DNA of 64,000 bases from Ailurus styani (GCA_002007465.1 LNAC01000032.1:6788889-6852888); one strand, 5' to 3'. Positions 1 through 12,938 are shown, numbered from the stretch's first letter. A program made the numbers and translations. Notes: generated by a model from the letters alone, not told the origin.

Positions 1-224
1 TCGCTAGTGAGGATCCAGGTAAAAGGGTATTGTTTTACATTGCTGATAAAAAGGTGAACTTTTTCAACCTATTCGCAAAGCAGTCTGGCAACCTGTGTTA
101 AAAATTTTAAACTACAAATACCTTTTGTTCTAGCTACCTTGTCTTCTTAAGGACATGCCATAGAAGTTGCAGCCATCATTTCCACTTATAGCCCATCAGC
201 CAGAATATAGTCGTATGGCCACTT

Positions 225-427
225 TCTTTTCTTTTTTTAAGATTTTATTTATTTATTTGTCAGAGAGACACACAGTGAGAGAGGAAACACAAGCAGGGGG
301 AGTGGGAGAGGAAGAAGCAGGTTCCCCGCTGAGCAGGGGTCCCGATGCGGGGCTGGATCCCAGGACCCTGGGATCATGACCTGAGCTGAAGGCAGATGCT
401 TAACGACTGAGCCACCCAGGTGCCCCC
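225..427 (-). mobile_element. CAN-SINE
   Basis: Reversed tail, AAATAAAT block and tRNA-Lys-derived head ending gagccacccaggtgcccc. It is flanked by similar 'tggccac' repeats. Confidence 0.9.
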
Positions 428-756
428 ATTTGGCCACACTTTCAAGGGAGGCTAGGAAATACTGTCCTTGGCACTGTCCAAAGCTAGAACTGGGGGAAGA
501 AGAGAAGAAAGGACATTGAGAGACAGTAGAAGTTTTTGCTACAAAAGACTTCGGTGAGCTAGGTAAAAAAGGAAAGGAGACTTCTTTTTCCCAGAAGTTA
601 TCTGTTCCTGCAAAGACATGCCGCAAAAAAGCATGAACAAAGGTGGCACGATTTATTGGGAGCAAATATTATAACAGTCTCTCATATGATATACTTATAT
701 GTATATGTAAAGTTTTATATTTGTCCACATAGTCAAAGAAACACAAGTAAAAGTGG

Positions 757-937
757 TGGGCGCCTGGTGGCTCAATTGGTCGAGTGTCTGACTCTTGGTC
801 TTGGCTCAGGTCATTACCTCATGGGTCATGGGATTGAGCCCCACATTCATCTCTGCATTCAGTGGGGAGTCTCCTTGAGATTCTCTCTCCCTCTCCCTCC
901 GCCCCTCCCCCCTCAAATAAATAAATAAATTTTTTTT
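757..937 (+). mobile_element. CAN-SINE, older
   Basis: Head 'ggcgcctggtggctcaattg' with the older 'gactcttgg' variant and a tail of AAATAAAT. A second SINE is inserted in its tail. Confidence 0.88.
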
Positions 938-1094
938 AAAGATTTTATTTGTTTATTTGACAGAGGGAGAGATCACAAGTAAGCAGAAAGAGAGGAGGAA
1001 GCAGGCTCCCTGCCGAGCAGGGATCCCAGGACCCTGAGATCATGACCTGAGCTGAAGGCAGAGGCTTTAACCCACTGAGCCACCCAGGCGCCCT
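930..1094 (-). mobile_element. CAN-SINE inserted in the tail of another SINE
   Basis: A complete reversed SINE; AAATAAAT tail sequence of the preceding element occurs on both sides, showing insertion into that tail. Confidence 0.88.
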
Positions 1095-1285
1095 AAATAA
1101 ATATTTTTAAAAATAAGTAAAATTGGTTAAACAAGTTCATGATGGGCAGATATAAATATGACCATGTCACTCTCCCACTTTTAACTGCCTCACAGATTAA
1201 AGCCCAAACCCTTTAAGCCCATACTATTTCTACTATGTTATGCTACCTCCCAGGAGATCTAAAAACCATGTAGAAAGATAAATTT

Positions 1286-1490
1286 GGGGCGCCTGGGTGG
1301 CTCAGCGGTTTAAAGCCTCTGCCTTCGGCTCAGGTCATGATCTCAGGGTCCTGGGATCGAGGCCCACATCGGGCTCTCTGCTCGGCAGGGAGCCTGCTTC
1401 CTCCTCTCTCTCTGCCTGCCTCTCTGCCTACTTGTGATCTCTCTCTCTCTCTGTGTCAAATAAATAAATAAAATCTTTAAAAAAAAAAAA
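1286..1490 (+). mobile_element. CAN-SINE, young
   Basis: Full head to A tail, flanked by direct repeats AGAAAGATAAATT. Confidence 0.95.
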
Positions 1491-1624
1491 GAAAGATAAA
1501 TTGGTTCTACCTGGAGTGGTTGGGCTTCAGGTAAGATATGGAATTGGAACTGTACCTTGAAAGAAGTATTTGAATTAATGGAGAGGGGCAAGGAGGCATA
1601 AACAAATAGTTCCAATCTTTTTAG

Positions 1625-2560
1625 GCCCTCCCTTTTAAAAAATTGAAATATAGCATACTACAGAAATAAATGAACTATCTGTCATAAAGTAAACATACCA
1701 CTGTATCTACCATTCAGAAAATAGAGTATTATTGGTTACATGGAGACCCTCTTAGGCAACTTCTCAATAACTATCCTGCCCCTCCTCGCCAATGTAATCA
1801 CTCTCTTAGCTTCTAACTGTAGAACAATTTTGTGTGGTTTTCAATCTTACATAAATGAGATTCAGTGTGTATTTTATATATATGTGAGATTCATCTGTAT
1901 TGTTTGTAGAAGTAGTTCATATTCGTTGCTATATTCCATTATATGAATGAACCAAATATATCCATTCTATTGTTGATGTTTAGGTTGTTTCTACATTGGG
2001 GCTATTTACCAATAACGATGCCATGAACATTCTCTTACGTGTCTCTTGGTATGCACGGGAAGACATTTCTTTTGAGAGAATACTTAGGATTAAAATTCCT
2101 TGGTCATAAGTCGTGTGCACATTTCATAAAGAATGACAGTTTTCCAAAGTTTACGTTATTTATATCCCCGCCAACGGTATATGAAAGTTTCATGTTCTCC
2201 ACACCCTGGGCAACACTTGGTATCGTCACTCTTTTTAATGCCAGCCATTCTGATGGGTGGGTAGTGACATTTCATTTGGGCATCAATTTGCATGTTCCTG
2301 ATGATTACTGAGGTTGAGCACCATTTTATGTTATTTGCCCTTTGGAGAGCCTCTTTTTTGAAGTGCTTATTCAAGTCACTTGCCCCATATTTCTGTTGGG
2401 GTTTTGGTGATTTTCATACTGATTTTTAGGACTTCTTATATTCTGAATGAGAGTTCTTGACCAAATATCCTTCCCTATAGCATGGTTTGTCATTTCATTT
2501 TCTCCATGGCATCTTTTGAAAAAACAAAGTTGTTGATTTTAATGTAACACATTTCACTCA
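1625..2560 (-). mobile_element. Old L1 (L1M-type) 3' fragment
   Basis: The + strand reads as the reverse of an old L1 3' end. Recognisable phrases include the segment on a central 'gggctatt', the 'ttttccaaag' stretch and 'gccattctgatgggtg' near 2240-2260. Many substitutions are present and there is no coding potential. Confidence 0.7.
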
Positions 2561-2691
2561 TCTTTTTCATTCTTTCACTAATCTTCTTCATTCTTCATTA
2601 TTTTGAGTGTGACTTCTATTTCTTTTTATAACCCTGATAGAGTAATTGGTACCAGAGTTGTTACAGGAAGTGGACCCTTTGAGATTGAATT

Positions 2692-2693
<2 letters not shown>

Positions 2694-2724
<31 letters not shown>
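2694..2724. repeat. (CA)n microsatellite
   Basis: About 15 uninterrupted CA units, probably length-variable. Confidence 0.95.
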
Positions 2725-2727
<3 letters not shown>

Positions 2728-3495
2728 ATCAATCACTGGGATAACCTCATCGCTGTCGACAAAGGGACCACAGGAGATCCATGGCTTACAGTACTATTAT
2801 AATTACCATTATAATAGCATGGAATAGAATGAAGGTGAGGAGAAAGTATCACTGATAACCGTAGTAATTTAAAATTGTGGATCCATCAGACTTTTCTTAT
2901 GATCCTAAACAGGATGCACACAGGAAAAGAAAAAGGTAAAAACTATGCAAATACAATTAAGAATGCATGGAGAGAGTCAAAACCCCTCCACTGCAGCTTT
3001 GAAGGAGTCCCTCATCTCCTGTAATCAGTGGGCAGATAAGGTATTTGTAGTATCAGTTAAATGCTCAATTGTTCCAGCTTTCTTACTGTAAGGGTAGAGT
3101 ATTGGTGCGGAAGATGTGGGGCCCAGACCAAGAATGCGGATTTTTGGGCAGACAAGAATGAAGCTGAGAACTCTGACCCTGCATATCCTTTGAACTTTGC
3201 TGACGAAACTAGCCTCCTCTGCATAGAGGCTTTCAGCGATTGCACTTGGGCAGCTCTCTCATAAGCTGATACCTGTTCTCAGAACTTACCTTCACCACCT
3301 CACAGTATCCCCAGTTAAATCTCAAGACAGCCTAGTCAGAGAAGTATGTGGCCTGCGCTGGCAAGAGATAAGCTACATAGGAGTTAGAGACCTTGCTGTT
3401 TTGATCAGCAGGAACCTAAGGAGTACATATAGAAGTGGGTTCTAAGGATATTACACCAAGGATGAATAAATATAAGTTTTTATCCTGCCAAATTT

Positions 3496-3702
3496 TTTTA
3501 AAAGATTCATTTATTTATTTGACAGAGAGAGAGAGAACACAAATAGGCAGAGAAGCAGGCAGAGGCGGTGGGGGGTGGTGGTGGTGCAGAAACAGGCTCT
3601 CTGGGGAGCAGAGAGCCCTATGCGGGGCTTGGTCCCAGGACCCTGAGATCATGACCTGAGCCGAAGGCAGAGGCTTAACCCACTGAGCCATCCAGGTGCC
3701 CC
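3496..3702 (-). mobile_element. CAN-SINE
   Basis: Full reversed element between 15-bp perfect direct repeats TATCCTGCCAAATTT (3481-3495 and 3703-3717). The body carries a GGT/GGG-rich expansion near 3567-3587. Confidence 0.95.
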
Positions 3703-4277
3703 TATCCTGCCAAATTTATTGGCACGGGTGTACTCACCTGAGAATCAACATCTAATATATTGGCGTTAATAGTTTGCTAGGAGGCCGAGGGATAGGCTCA
3801 ATAGCAGGTTACAAATAATAAATGATCTACTAATGAAATTTGAAATAATAATTTCAAAGTGCCAGACATACTCTGGCATACCGTAGAGGAAGGAGTACAA
3901 AGGCTCTGTAGACATTCTCTTTTCACCAAGTCCACATGATGGCATATAACCACCAGAGACATGGTGGGCACAATTACCATAATAAGTCAAAGAAGAGAAG
4001 TTAATCAAACTGTTCTGAGCTGCAGGGAATGGGGGATAATGACCAAATGATAACAAAGTCCCTAGAAATGAAATGGCTTAAGTAGCCCATAAGGTACTGC
4101 TTGACACATAGGGTGGGAAAATTCTAAACTAACTCATGTTGCCATAGTGAAATTTGAAGCCTCCCATCCAGTTCACAGACCTGGAACTCCTTGACGGAGA
4201 AAGAGACTGGGTCCCTGTGAAGAAGTTTCCAGCAGTGCAGCCACAGTTGTATAACCACGAACCTTCCCCTAATCCAG

Positions 4278-4430
4278 TGATTCCCAAAGCTGTGTGTACT
4301 TTAGAACACCTGAGAATTCTAAAGAACACACTCCAGACCAATTAAATCATAATTTCAGGGAGTGAGATCCAGTCACTGATATTTTTTAAAGCTCCCCTGG
4401 TAAATCCTGTGAGAAGTTAGGGGATTACTG
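4278..4430 (+). mobile_element. MER5-like DNA transposon relic
   Basis: 'ccagtgattcccaaagctgt', then 'gaacacctgagaattct', and a later 'ctcccctggtaaatcctgtg' follow the layout of MER5A (a hAT-Charlie non-autonomous element). It is diverged. Confidence 0.5.
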
Positions 4431-5504
4431 CCCTAATCCTTCTCTAATGGCCACTTAGTGAAGAAAGGAAAATATCAGGCCTCCTGAGGCTTATTAGATA
4501 CTGCCTCTTAATATCTGCTGATACCTAGAGACCCCAAACCCCATCCTGGACAACTGGTTGAAATAGAAAGTGAAGTGATGGATGTAGTCTTGGCCTGAGT
4601 CTGGGTAACAGTGAGTCCACAGAGACCCATAGGTGGTTACTTCTCCAGTCCTAGACGTGTAATAAGAACAGATTTTATTTATTTTTTTTGAACAGATACA
4701 TTTTAATAACTGAAGCAATCTTCATTTTGGTTTCCTGACTAATGGAGTGAGTGTTATTACAGTAGGAAGGGCTATGTAGAAGTTCATAACTGCTTGCTAC
4801 CTCTCTCACACTAAGACCGTATACAAAAAGTACCACATCCTGGGGAACTCATAGAAATTAGTGTCACCATGCTGGGATAGTGATTCATACACATTCCCAC
4901 TTAAATTCCCTTTGTGGTCACCAGATGAGTCATAGGGAATAACAGTGTAAAACCAAGATAGGTGGTAAAAAATGACTGGATTACTGCAGAGTTTGGTCAG
5001 GCAGAGATGCCAATTGAAGTTGCTGTTCTAGGTGTGGGATCTTTATTGGAGAAAATTAATATAGACTTTGACATGATATATAAGTTTTGGTCTGGAAGTG
5101 CCCCCTCCACCCAATTCTAGTTAGTAAGGCAAGTCTGAAATAGATCACATTTAACTGGCAGGGACAACAGTGAGCCCTTACTGTCTTGTTGCAGGGCTGC
5201 ATCAACTTTCTGTTCTGTGGTGTGAAGGGACCTTGATCATCTTGCTATGTCACAGAACATTACAGTAGTCTATTATAGAAATGAATGTTAAATGAACCCA
5301 ATGAGCAGGAAGTAGTGAGCACTCTACATGTTTTGGTAAGGCATATGCATGCCAGAAGGTCCAAGAAAAACCCTGTAAAAGTTGCAGGACCTGCCACAAA
5401 TTTCTAGAGGTCTGATGTCCTGAAACATGTTAGGTTACCCATTCAAGTGAGTGACAGTTTGTTGTGTTTTTTTACCACCACAATAAAGAAAAAGGCAAAA
5501 CGTC

Positions 5505-5699
5505 GGGACGCCTGGGTGGCTCGGTGAATTACTGCCTTCGGCTCAGGTCGTGATCTCAGGGTCCTGGGATGGAACCCCGAATTGGGCTCCCTGCTCAGCA
5601 GGGAGCCTGCTTCCCCCTCTCCCTCTGCCTGCCTCTTTTCCTACTTGTGATCTCTCTCTCTCTCTGTCAAATAAATAAATAAAATCTTAAAAAAAAAAA
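5505..5699 (+). mobile_element. CAN-SINE
   Basis: Full sense element, slightly shortened after the head, between AAAAGGCAAAACGT and AAAAGGCAGAACGT. Confidence 0.93.
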
Positions 5700-6337
5700 A
5701 AGGCAGAACGTATGGCAGCCCTTTTTGGGTTCTGGAGACAACAAAATAGAACATGTAGGTGGCCTCCTCTAACCTATTTTCTGGGTAACTGTAGTTTTCA
5801 CTGGAGCCCAGAGCAAACTCTCTTGCCAGTTGGGCCTTGTGATTGGGCAGATCGAGTGGTATTGGAAGTTCATGTGGTAGAAATGTTATATGAAGCCTCC
5901 GGTAAGTGCCAACAGGAGAATTACAACACAGATTACTTGGTTTTTGAGTAAAGATCTATCTTCCTCAACCAATGTTTTCTTTTGTTTTGTTTTGTTTCAT
6001 TGAGAAGTAGCTCCTGATTTGCTGCTGGTTATCTGGTAGAGATGGAACACCTGACCATGGGACATCAAGTGACTACGTGAATAATCAAACTGCCCATCAT
6101 GACCTGGTGTCATCTGATTCACCAGACTATACAACTGGATGAGCACAACAGCAGTCCACTCCCTACCAGACTGGAAACACCGTCACAACTAAACTGAAAG
6201 AGCAGGTGACTCAGGCTACGAGTAGTACCCGCCCTTGTTTCTTCAGCACTTCTCCCCCAGTTCAGCACTCTTCTTCCCCAATCCATATAGACTGCCTTCA
6301 GAAGAGTTCCTCTGACCAATTAATGGAAGAGAAAAAC

Positions 6338-6352
6338 TTTTTTAAAAGATAT

Positions 6353-6383
<31 letters not shown>

Positions 6384-6537
6384 TTCATGAGAGACAGAGA
6401 AAGAGAGGGAGAGAGGCAGAGGGAGAAGCAGGCTCCCCACGGAGCAGGGAGCTGATGTGGGACTCAATCCCAGGACCCTGGGATTATGACCTGAGCCAAA
6501 GGCAGACACTTAATCCACTGAGCCACCCAGACGCCCC
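6338..6537 (-). mobile_element. CAN-SINE with TTTA microsatellite
   Basis: Reversed element whose tail has grown into an uninterrupted TTTA repeat (about 6350-6385), likely length-variable. Confidence 0.92.
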
Positions 6538-7139
6538 TTATCTTGTTAATTCCCAAAAGGACCTGCAGTGCAGTGAGCTGGTGTGAGTGGTCACCATACA
6601 ACACCATCACTCCTTAGTGGCCCTGAAACACAACAATAGAGAGACATCCTTTCATTGAGAAGAACTTTAGGAGACAATGGCCTGAGGTAAGGGTATACAC
6701 TGGTTCATTGTTAATGGCTTATGAGTTGATGGGCTGGACAAGAACTTAGAACAAACTGGAAAACTGATTCAGTTTATGGGGCTGGCCAAGAGACAATAAT
6801 CTGCAAATTTAGGATGCTGACCAACAGAATAAAGTATATGCTTAACCCCAGTAATCAATATACAGTGCTATCTTTCCCAGAAAGTACACAGAGTGGAGAT
6901 GAGAATGGCTCCTTTATTTTATACATGTCTAATTTTTAAAAAATACTGGCAGCATGTTTTCTACATTTGGTGAAAAGCATGAAATTACAGATCCACAAAG
7001 CTTAGTGAACCACAAGTAAGAAAATTACAATGAAAATCACACCAACGCATGTTATAGTCAAATTGATAAAACTAAGACAAAGAAAAACATCTTAAAAGCA
7101 TTCAGTACAAGTACACATACACACAAGAAGGCTATTATA

Positions 7140-7450
7140 TGCATTTAAAGTTTTTTAATTAAAGCATAACACATGATAGAAAAGTGCACAAATATATTTA
7201 GCATGACTTCCACAAAGTGAAGATAACTACGTAATTAGCACCCACTTTATTAGCTTCAACACTGATATGCCCCATATTTAATATACCACGTTTAATGAAT
7301 ATACCATATTTATCCATTCGACTGTTCACAGCATTGGAGATATTTCCATTTGGGGCTATTATAAGGGCTACTACTATGAACATCCTTGTGTACATCTTTT
7401 GGTGTACACATGTATGTATTTTTGTTGGGTTTTCCATTATACCTAATAAC
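7140..7450 (-). mobile_element. Old L1 3' fragment
   Basis: It shares the 'tttggggctatt' and 'tgaacatccttgtgtacatc' phrases with the L1 fragment at 1.6-2.6 kb, in the same reverse orientation. It is diverged and short. Confidence 0.6.
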
Positions 7451-7686
7451 CCACTTGAAGAATCTTTGGACCCTACAACTTTGGACTTAGTGGTTTTGGA
7501 GGTCTTAGTACTGAAGAGAGGAATGTTTCCTAGGAAATCTTCCTAGGAAAGTGGTTTCAATGAATTAGAAGTGGACACTGCTCATTGGCAGGTTTGGGCT
7601 TTTTCTGTCACTAACCAACAAAGAGAGAAGGGGATCACTCTCCTGGCAGGCAGGGTGAGGGATCCCTTCTATATATATGTATATAT

Positions 7687-7851
7687 TTTTTTTAAGATTT
7701 ATTTATTAGAGAGAGCAGGGGAAGAGGGAGAGGGAAAGAGAAACCTAAGCAGACTCCACGCTGAGCCAGGACTTGATTCCACAATCCTGAGATCACGACC
7801 TGAGCCAAAACCAAAAGTCGGACGCTTAACTGACTGCACCAGCCAGGCACC
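7687..7851 (-). mobile_element. CAN-SINE, older
   Basis: Reversed diverged element; GGGATCCCTT flanks the region on both sides, with an AT-rich spacer on the left. Confidence 0.85.
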
Positions 7852-8024
7852 ATGGGATCCCTTTTAATGGGGAAATTAAGGGTAAGGGTATTCTCTGAAA
7901 TGCTTATTTGTATTCTCTTAGCCAGTAGTCCAATAAAAAACTAGGGTCACCCAAAAAGGACCTCCACTAGGACTCATAAGAATGAATGTTGGAGCACCCC
8001 ACCTAGTAAAGAATCCTTTTCAGG

Positions 8025-8250
8025 GTGCACCTGGGTGGCTCAGTCCATTAAGCATCTGACTCTTGATTTCAGCTCAGGTCATGATTGCAGGGTTGTAAGA
8101 CTGAGTCCTACCTCAGGCTCTATGCTCAGCCTGGAGTTGGCTCTCTCCTGCTCTCCCTCTGGTCCTCTCCTGACACTCTTCTCTCTCTCCCTTTGCTCCT
8201 CTTCCCTTTTTGTCTCTCTCTCTGAAATAAATCTTTAAGAAAAAAAAAAA
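8025..8250 (+). mobile_element. CAN-SINE, older subfamily
   Basis: Sense element with the 'catctgactcttgatttcag' body variant and an A tail; imperfect TSD ending TTCAGG. Confidence 0.88.
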
Positions 8251-8780
8251 GAATTCCATTCAGGTGAGGTACAAGCAAAAAGTGAGAGAAACCAAGAATG
8301 AATGGAGAACAACTATGTTTATAAATCTAGGCCTCATAACCAGCTTAAAAAGCAGGCTTTAAGAGACTGTTTTAGAACTTGTTTCTTTTCTCCCGTACCA
8401 TATAAGAAGAATTCTGGGGTGGCTAATATTTATGGTTTCAGGACTGAATGACACCACCCCATGATGATTTTGTAGCTGATGGGAGGAGATTGCATAGTGG
8501 AAAAGAGTGAGGTAAGCATATTTATTCCCTCTGGCTTTCTCCAATAGAGACTACCTGGAACTGGATGTATACCTTGACCTTAGGTCATTGCCTCTCTCAG
8601 AGTGAACTCTTCACAGTTCTCTCCTTCCTGGTTCTGATTAATTTTTTCCTCTTCTGTCTCTTAGAGCCTATCCTTGTACACACACACATTTGTAATTAGG
8701 CCCTTCATAAGTAAACCTTCTTTAAATGATCCTGAGTGTCATTTGTTTCCTGTTAGGACTCTTGGACACATGAATGTTTT

Positions 8781-8869
8781 GGGTTTTTTTCCATGCCCAA
8801 CATGGAGCTTGAACTCATAACCCTGAGATCAAGAGTCCCATGCTCTACCAACTAAGCAAGCCAGGCACC
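8781..8869 (-). mobile_element. Short tRNA-Lys-type SINE
   Basis: Only the tRNA-related part ('cttgaactcataaccctgag' to 'aagccaggcaccc'), flanked by CATGAA repeats. It is not a functional tRNA gene. Confidence 0.8.
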
Positions 8870-11100
8870 CATGAACTTTTTATCACTTGTATTGCTTCTT
8901 GCTTAAAATCTACTTGGATTTAGCATAATCACACCATCTTTGTTAGTTTTTGCATGACATATCTTTTTACTTTAAGCTTTTCTGCATTCAACTATCTAAG
9001 ATTTGTCTCTTGAAACAGGTTAAAGATGTACCTTTATAAATCCAAGACAGTTTTTGTCTTTGAATTGGGATAATCAGTTTTCACGTAATGTAATTACTGA
9101 TATATTGGCTTTAAAGCTGCCTTCCTGCTCTTTTTATCTCACCCGTTCTTCATTCTTTTTTCTCTACTTTCTTGGGGATTGTTCAGGTGGGGTTTTTGGT
9201 TTTTTTTAAATTTCATTGTTTTCTTTTGATTAGCTTTTTGACTTTATGTTCTTTTAATTTTCTTTTTTTTTTTAAGATTTTATTTATCTATTTGACAGAG
9301 AGAGAGAGATCACAAGTAGGCTGAGAGGCAGGCAGAGAGGAGGAAGCAGGCTCCCTGCGAGCAGAGAGCCCGATGTGGGCCTCGATCCCAGGATCCTGAG
9401 ATCATGACCTGAGCCGAAGGCAGAGGCTTAACCCACTGAGCCACCCAGGCACCCTCTTTTAATATTCTTAATTCCTCTAGAAATTAGAATGTACACCCTT
9501 GACTTTTAAAAGTCTAAGATATCTTAGTACTTTAGCCACTTCCTGGACAATGGGACCAGCTTGGACCACTTTAAGTCTATTTACCTTCTCTTCTCAATTA
9601 TTGTGTTGTTGCGTTTTTAAATGTTATGTTTTTAACATCACAATATATTAGCATTGTTTTGTAAAGATACTATTTATCTAGATTTACCTATATATTTTTC
9701 CTTTTCAATGCTCTTCATCTCTTCCATAATCTGAGTGCATCCATCTGAGATCACTTCTCTCTGCCCAAGGTCCACTCTTTCATGTAAAGCAGAAATGCTG
9801 GTGACAAACTCTATTTCCTGTTTGTTTGAAAATGTCTTTATTTTGTCTCAATATTTGAAAGTTATATTGTTTGAATGTAAATTCTGAGTTGATGGTATTT
9901 TCCTTTGGTACTCTAAAGATAGCATCATTTTGGCTGCAAAGCACTGGGCTTACTGTCATTCATCTGATAAAATAATTTATCTTTTTCCTTTGGATGCTTA
10001 AAATTTTTGTCTTTGATTTTCAGCAGTTTTACTATGATGTGCTTAGGTGTGGTTTTCTTTGCCTTTTTCTCGCTTAAGGTTTATAATGCTTCTTGAATCC
10101 AAGGCATGATGCCTTTTACTTTAGACATCTCTTCAGGTATGACTTTGTTACATTCTCTCATTCCTCTCCTTCTGGGTCTTAATTATAACTATATTAAATT
10201 TTTTATCTTATACCATAAGTCTCTTCCACTTTTAAAACATTTTTTTCCATATTTTCATGCTTTTGTCTCTAAATCTGAGTATTTTCTTCTGAACTTTATC
10301 CAGTTCCCTAATTTTGTCTTCAGCTCTATATAATTGGCTATTAAGTCCATCCATTGGGTTTTTAATTTGTTAGAGGTCTTTCAACAATAGAATTTCCATT
10401 GTTTGTGTTTCCATTCTCTACACACATTCTCATTTTTATATTTTTTAAGTTCCTGAGCATTTTAAACAGCATTTCAGTCTCCTTCATAATCCCTGTGGGT
10501 TTTGTTATGTTGGTTCTCTGGTTTTGTCATACCTTCTCACATACTTGATTATTTTTTGTGTGTGCTGAATATTATATATAAAATATTGCAGAAGTATTTT
10601 GAAGCTCTGGATAGCATTACTTTCCTCTAGAGAGGATTTCTTTTACTTCCATTGGGCAGCTCAACTGGGGCTATTAGCAGACTCAGATCACTACAGTCCA
10701 GTTAGGGCCAGAGATGACTCAATCCCTGCCAGTTCTGATCTATTTTCAGTTCACGTTGACTCCTAGGGTACAGCCCTTCAGGATCTCAACTGAAAGGCGG
10801 AGGTGTTTATCTCTTCCTTGGTGAGCCCTAAACTCCAGTTTTTCAACCTCCCTGCCCCATCTCCTAGGTCTGTGAGCTTGCAAAAGTCTGTTTACCTTCT
10901 CAGTTGCTTTTGGAAGAGACCGATGCCTCCAGAAGAAAGGGGGCCCCAGATAGTCAAGCATCTCTCCAACATGTCTCCCTCTCCTACATCTTGGTCCTGC
11001 AATCTTCACCAATTTGGTGGCTTTTTAATGCCTTTAAAGAAATGTGGTTTTCTTTTTCTTGGTCCACTTTTCTAGTTGTTGTCAGCTAAAGCATGATCAA
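8870..11100 (-). mobile_element. Old L1 (L1M-type) fragment, reverse orientation
   Basis: Phrases such as 'cgtaatgtaattactgatat' (9077 onward) and 'ttttactatgatgtgcttag' (10027 onward) are typical of reverse-oriented mammalian L1M sequence. It is interrupted by a young SINE at 9.26-9.45 kb. The right edge is uncertain. Confidence 0.6.
9258..9455 (-). mobile_element. CAN-SINE inside an old L1
   Basis: Full reversed element between similar CTTTTAAT repeats, within the L1 at 8.9-11.1 kb. Confidence 0.92.
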
Positions 11101-11151
11101 AACCCACCTAGTTCTTCATTACCAGAAGTGGAACTGCAGAGGACTCATTTA

Positions 11152-11262
11152 AAAAAAATTTTTTTTTTTTCTGAGTAATCTCTACACCCAATGTGAGGCT
11201 TGAACTCACAACCCGGAGATAAAGAGTTTTATGCTCCACCAATTGAGCCAGCCATGCACCCC
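11152..11262 (-). mobile_element. Short tRNA-Lys-type SINE
   Basis: T run plus tRNA-related segment ending gccagccatgcacccc; flanks GAGGACTCATTT and GAAGACTCATTT form a near-perfect TSD. Confidence 0.85.
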
Positions 11263-11531
11263 GAAGACTCATTTTTAATGTCAAAAATTTTACTGGATGC
11301 CCCTGCCCCCTCTCTTATCAAAACACACAAGGTAGTAGTTGTACATGTTTAGCATATAAACTATAAATAAATATGTAATAAACAGAATAGTGTGTTATTT
11401 ATGTCCAGGTCCTCTGCAATAACTGTTACTTAGGGATTTGTAACTCAAAGAAGGGAAACACTACTGGAAGCAAAGGCATAGTCTCAGGAGAGTTACGATG
11501 TATTTGAAAGATATTTTTAAAATTTACTTAT

Positions 11532-11737
11532 GGGGCGCCTGGGTGGCTCAGTGGGTTAAAGCCTCTGCCTTCGGCTCAGGTCATGATCTCAGGGTCCTGG
11601 GATCGAGGCCCGCATCGGGCTCTCTGCTCAGCAGGGAGCCTGCTTCCTCCTCTCTCTCTGCCTGCCTCTCAGCCTACTTGTGATCTGATCTCTGTGTCAA
11701 ATAAATAAAATCTTTAAAAATAAAATAAAATAAAATA
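11532..11737 (+). mobile_element. Young CAN-SINE inserted in an older SINE
   Basis: Full sense element with an AAAAT-repeat tail, between direct copies of AAAATTTACTTATG. The sequence on both sides is an older reversed SINE. Confidence 0.93.
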
Positions 11738-11741
11738 AAAT

Positions 11742-11913
11742 TTACTTATGAAAGAGAGAGAGAGAGTGCACAAGCTGGTGGGAGGGAGCAGTGGGGAAGG
11801 GAGAAGCAGACTCCCCATTGGGAGGGGACCCCAATGGGCTCAACCCCAGGACCTGGAAATAATACCTGAGCCAAGGGCAGACATTTAACTGACTGAGCCA
11901 GCCAGGTGTCCCG
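11742..11913 (-). mobile_element. Older CAN-SINE, body portion
   Basis: Reversed diverged body ending 'gagccagccaggtgtccc'. Its tail part lies at about 11502-11531, cut off by the younger element. Confidence 0.85.
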
Positions 11914-12169
11914 CAAGTGTATTTGAAGGAACATGAAGAGCCCAGTTTGATTAGAGATTTCATGTATAAAAGCAGAGATCAAGTTCTGATTTGTATTCTT
12001 TACATAATAGGAAGCCACTGGAAATTTCATTGTGGTATTTTTTAATAAAAGCTGTGTTTACTCTGATAGTGACGTGCAAAATAGACTGAAGAAGTAGGAA
12101 TAGAGGCAGAGAAAACCACTGGGAATCTATAGTAATGGACCAAATATGAGCTGTTGATGACAGGCATCA

Positions 12170-12330
12170 TATTGTAACGAAAAGAATGTTGACACTAGAA
12201 TCACAGGACTTGTAATTACTGGTCCTATCAACTTGGGCAAGTCATTTAACTTGTCTGATTCTCTTATTTACATGCCCATCACCTTGGAGGCCTTTAATAG
12301 GATAAGGAAATGCTAATAACTTTTGATTAA
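12170..12330 (+). mobile_element. MIR-like SINE relic
   Basis: 'caacttgggcaagtcattta' followed by 'acttgtctgattctcttatt' matches the MIR core and its downstream text. It is short and diverged. Confidence 0.45.
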
Positions 12331-12737
12331 CTCAGAGTGGTTATACAAATATGAGGACAAGAATCTTTTTAAATGTATATTATAAAATTTAAGGTGTAAT
12401 ATGCATTTGAAGATCCAAAGAAGAAAAATGGAGACTGGTAAGGAATGAGAAGGGTAAAAGAAAAAAATGAATTCTGGCAACTAGAAAATAGAGTCACTTA
12501 AATCAGTCAGGAGAGAACGGATTTGGGAGATAAGGACAAAGGATAGGGAGAAAACAGTGATTTATTTCATTTGTGGAAATGTTCAGCAGGCAGTTCTCTA
12601 TTACATCTATTAGTTTTATATATTCTTAAATATTTTCATGTGAGATGATTCAATCTCCTTTAAAAATTTGAAGTTTTGAGAGAGAGAAAGAAGTTATCTC
12701 CTTGGGAATATGTGTTTCCTCCTCATTTTTAATTTTA

Positions 12738-12938
12738 TTTTTTTAAAGATTTTATTTATTCATTTGACACACAGAGAGAGATTACAAGTAGGCAGAGAGG
12801 CAGGCAGAGAGAGAGGAGAGAGGAGGAAGCAGGCTCCCTGCTGAGCAGAGAGCCCGATGTGGGCCTCGATCCCAGGACCCTGGGATCATGACCTGAGCCG
12901 CAGGCAGTGGCTTTAACCCACTGAGCCACCCAGGCGCC
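12738..12938 (-). mobile_element. CAN-SINE, young
   Basis: Full reversed element with a perfect 16-bp TSD CTCATTTTTAATTTTA (12722-12737 and 12939-12954). Confidence 0.95.

Noticed and set aside
1740..1946. A hydrophobic open frame resembling a mitochondrial protein fragment (possible NUMT).
   Set aside because: The surrounding DNA follows the reversed L1 3' region continuously; no mitochondrial gene order is present.
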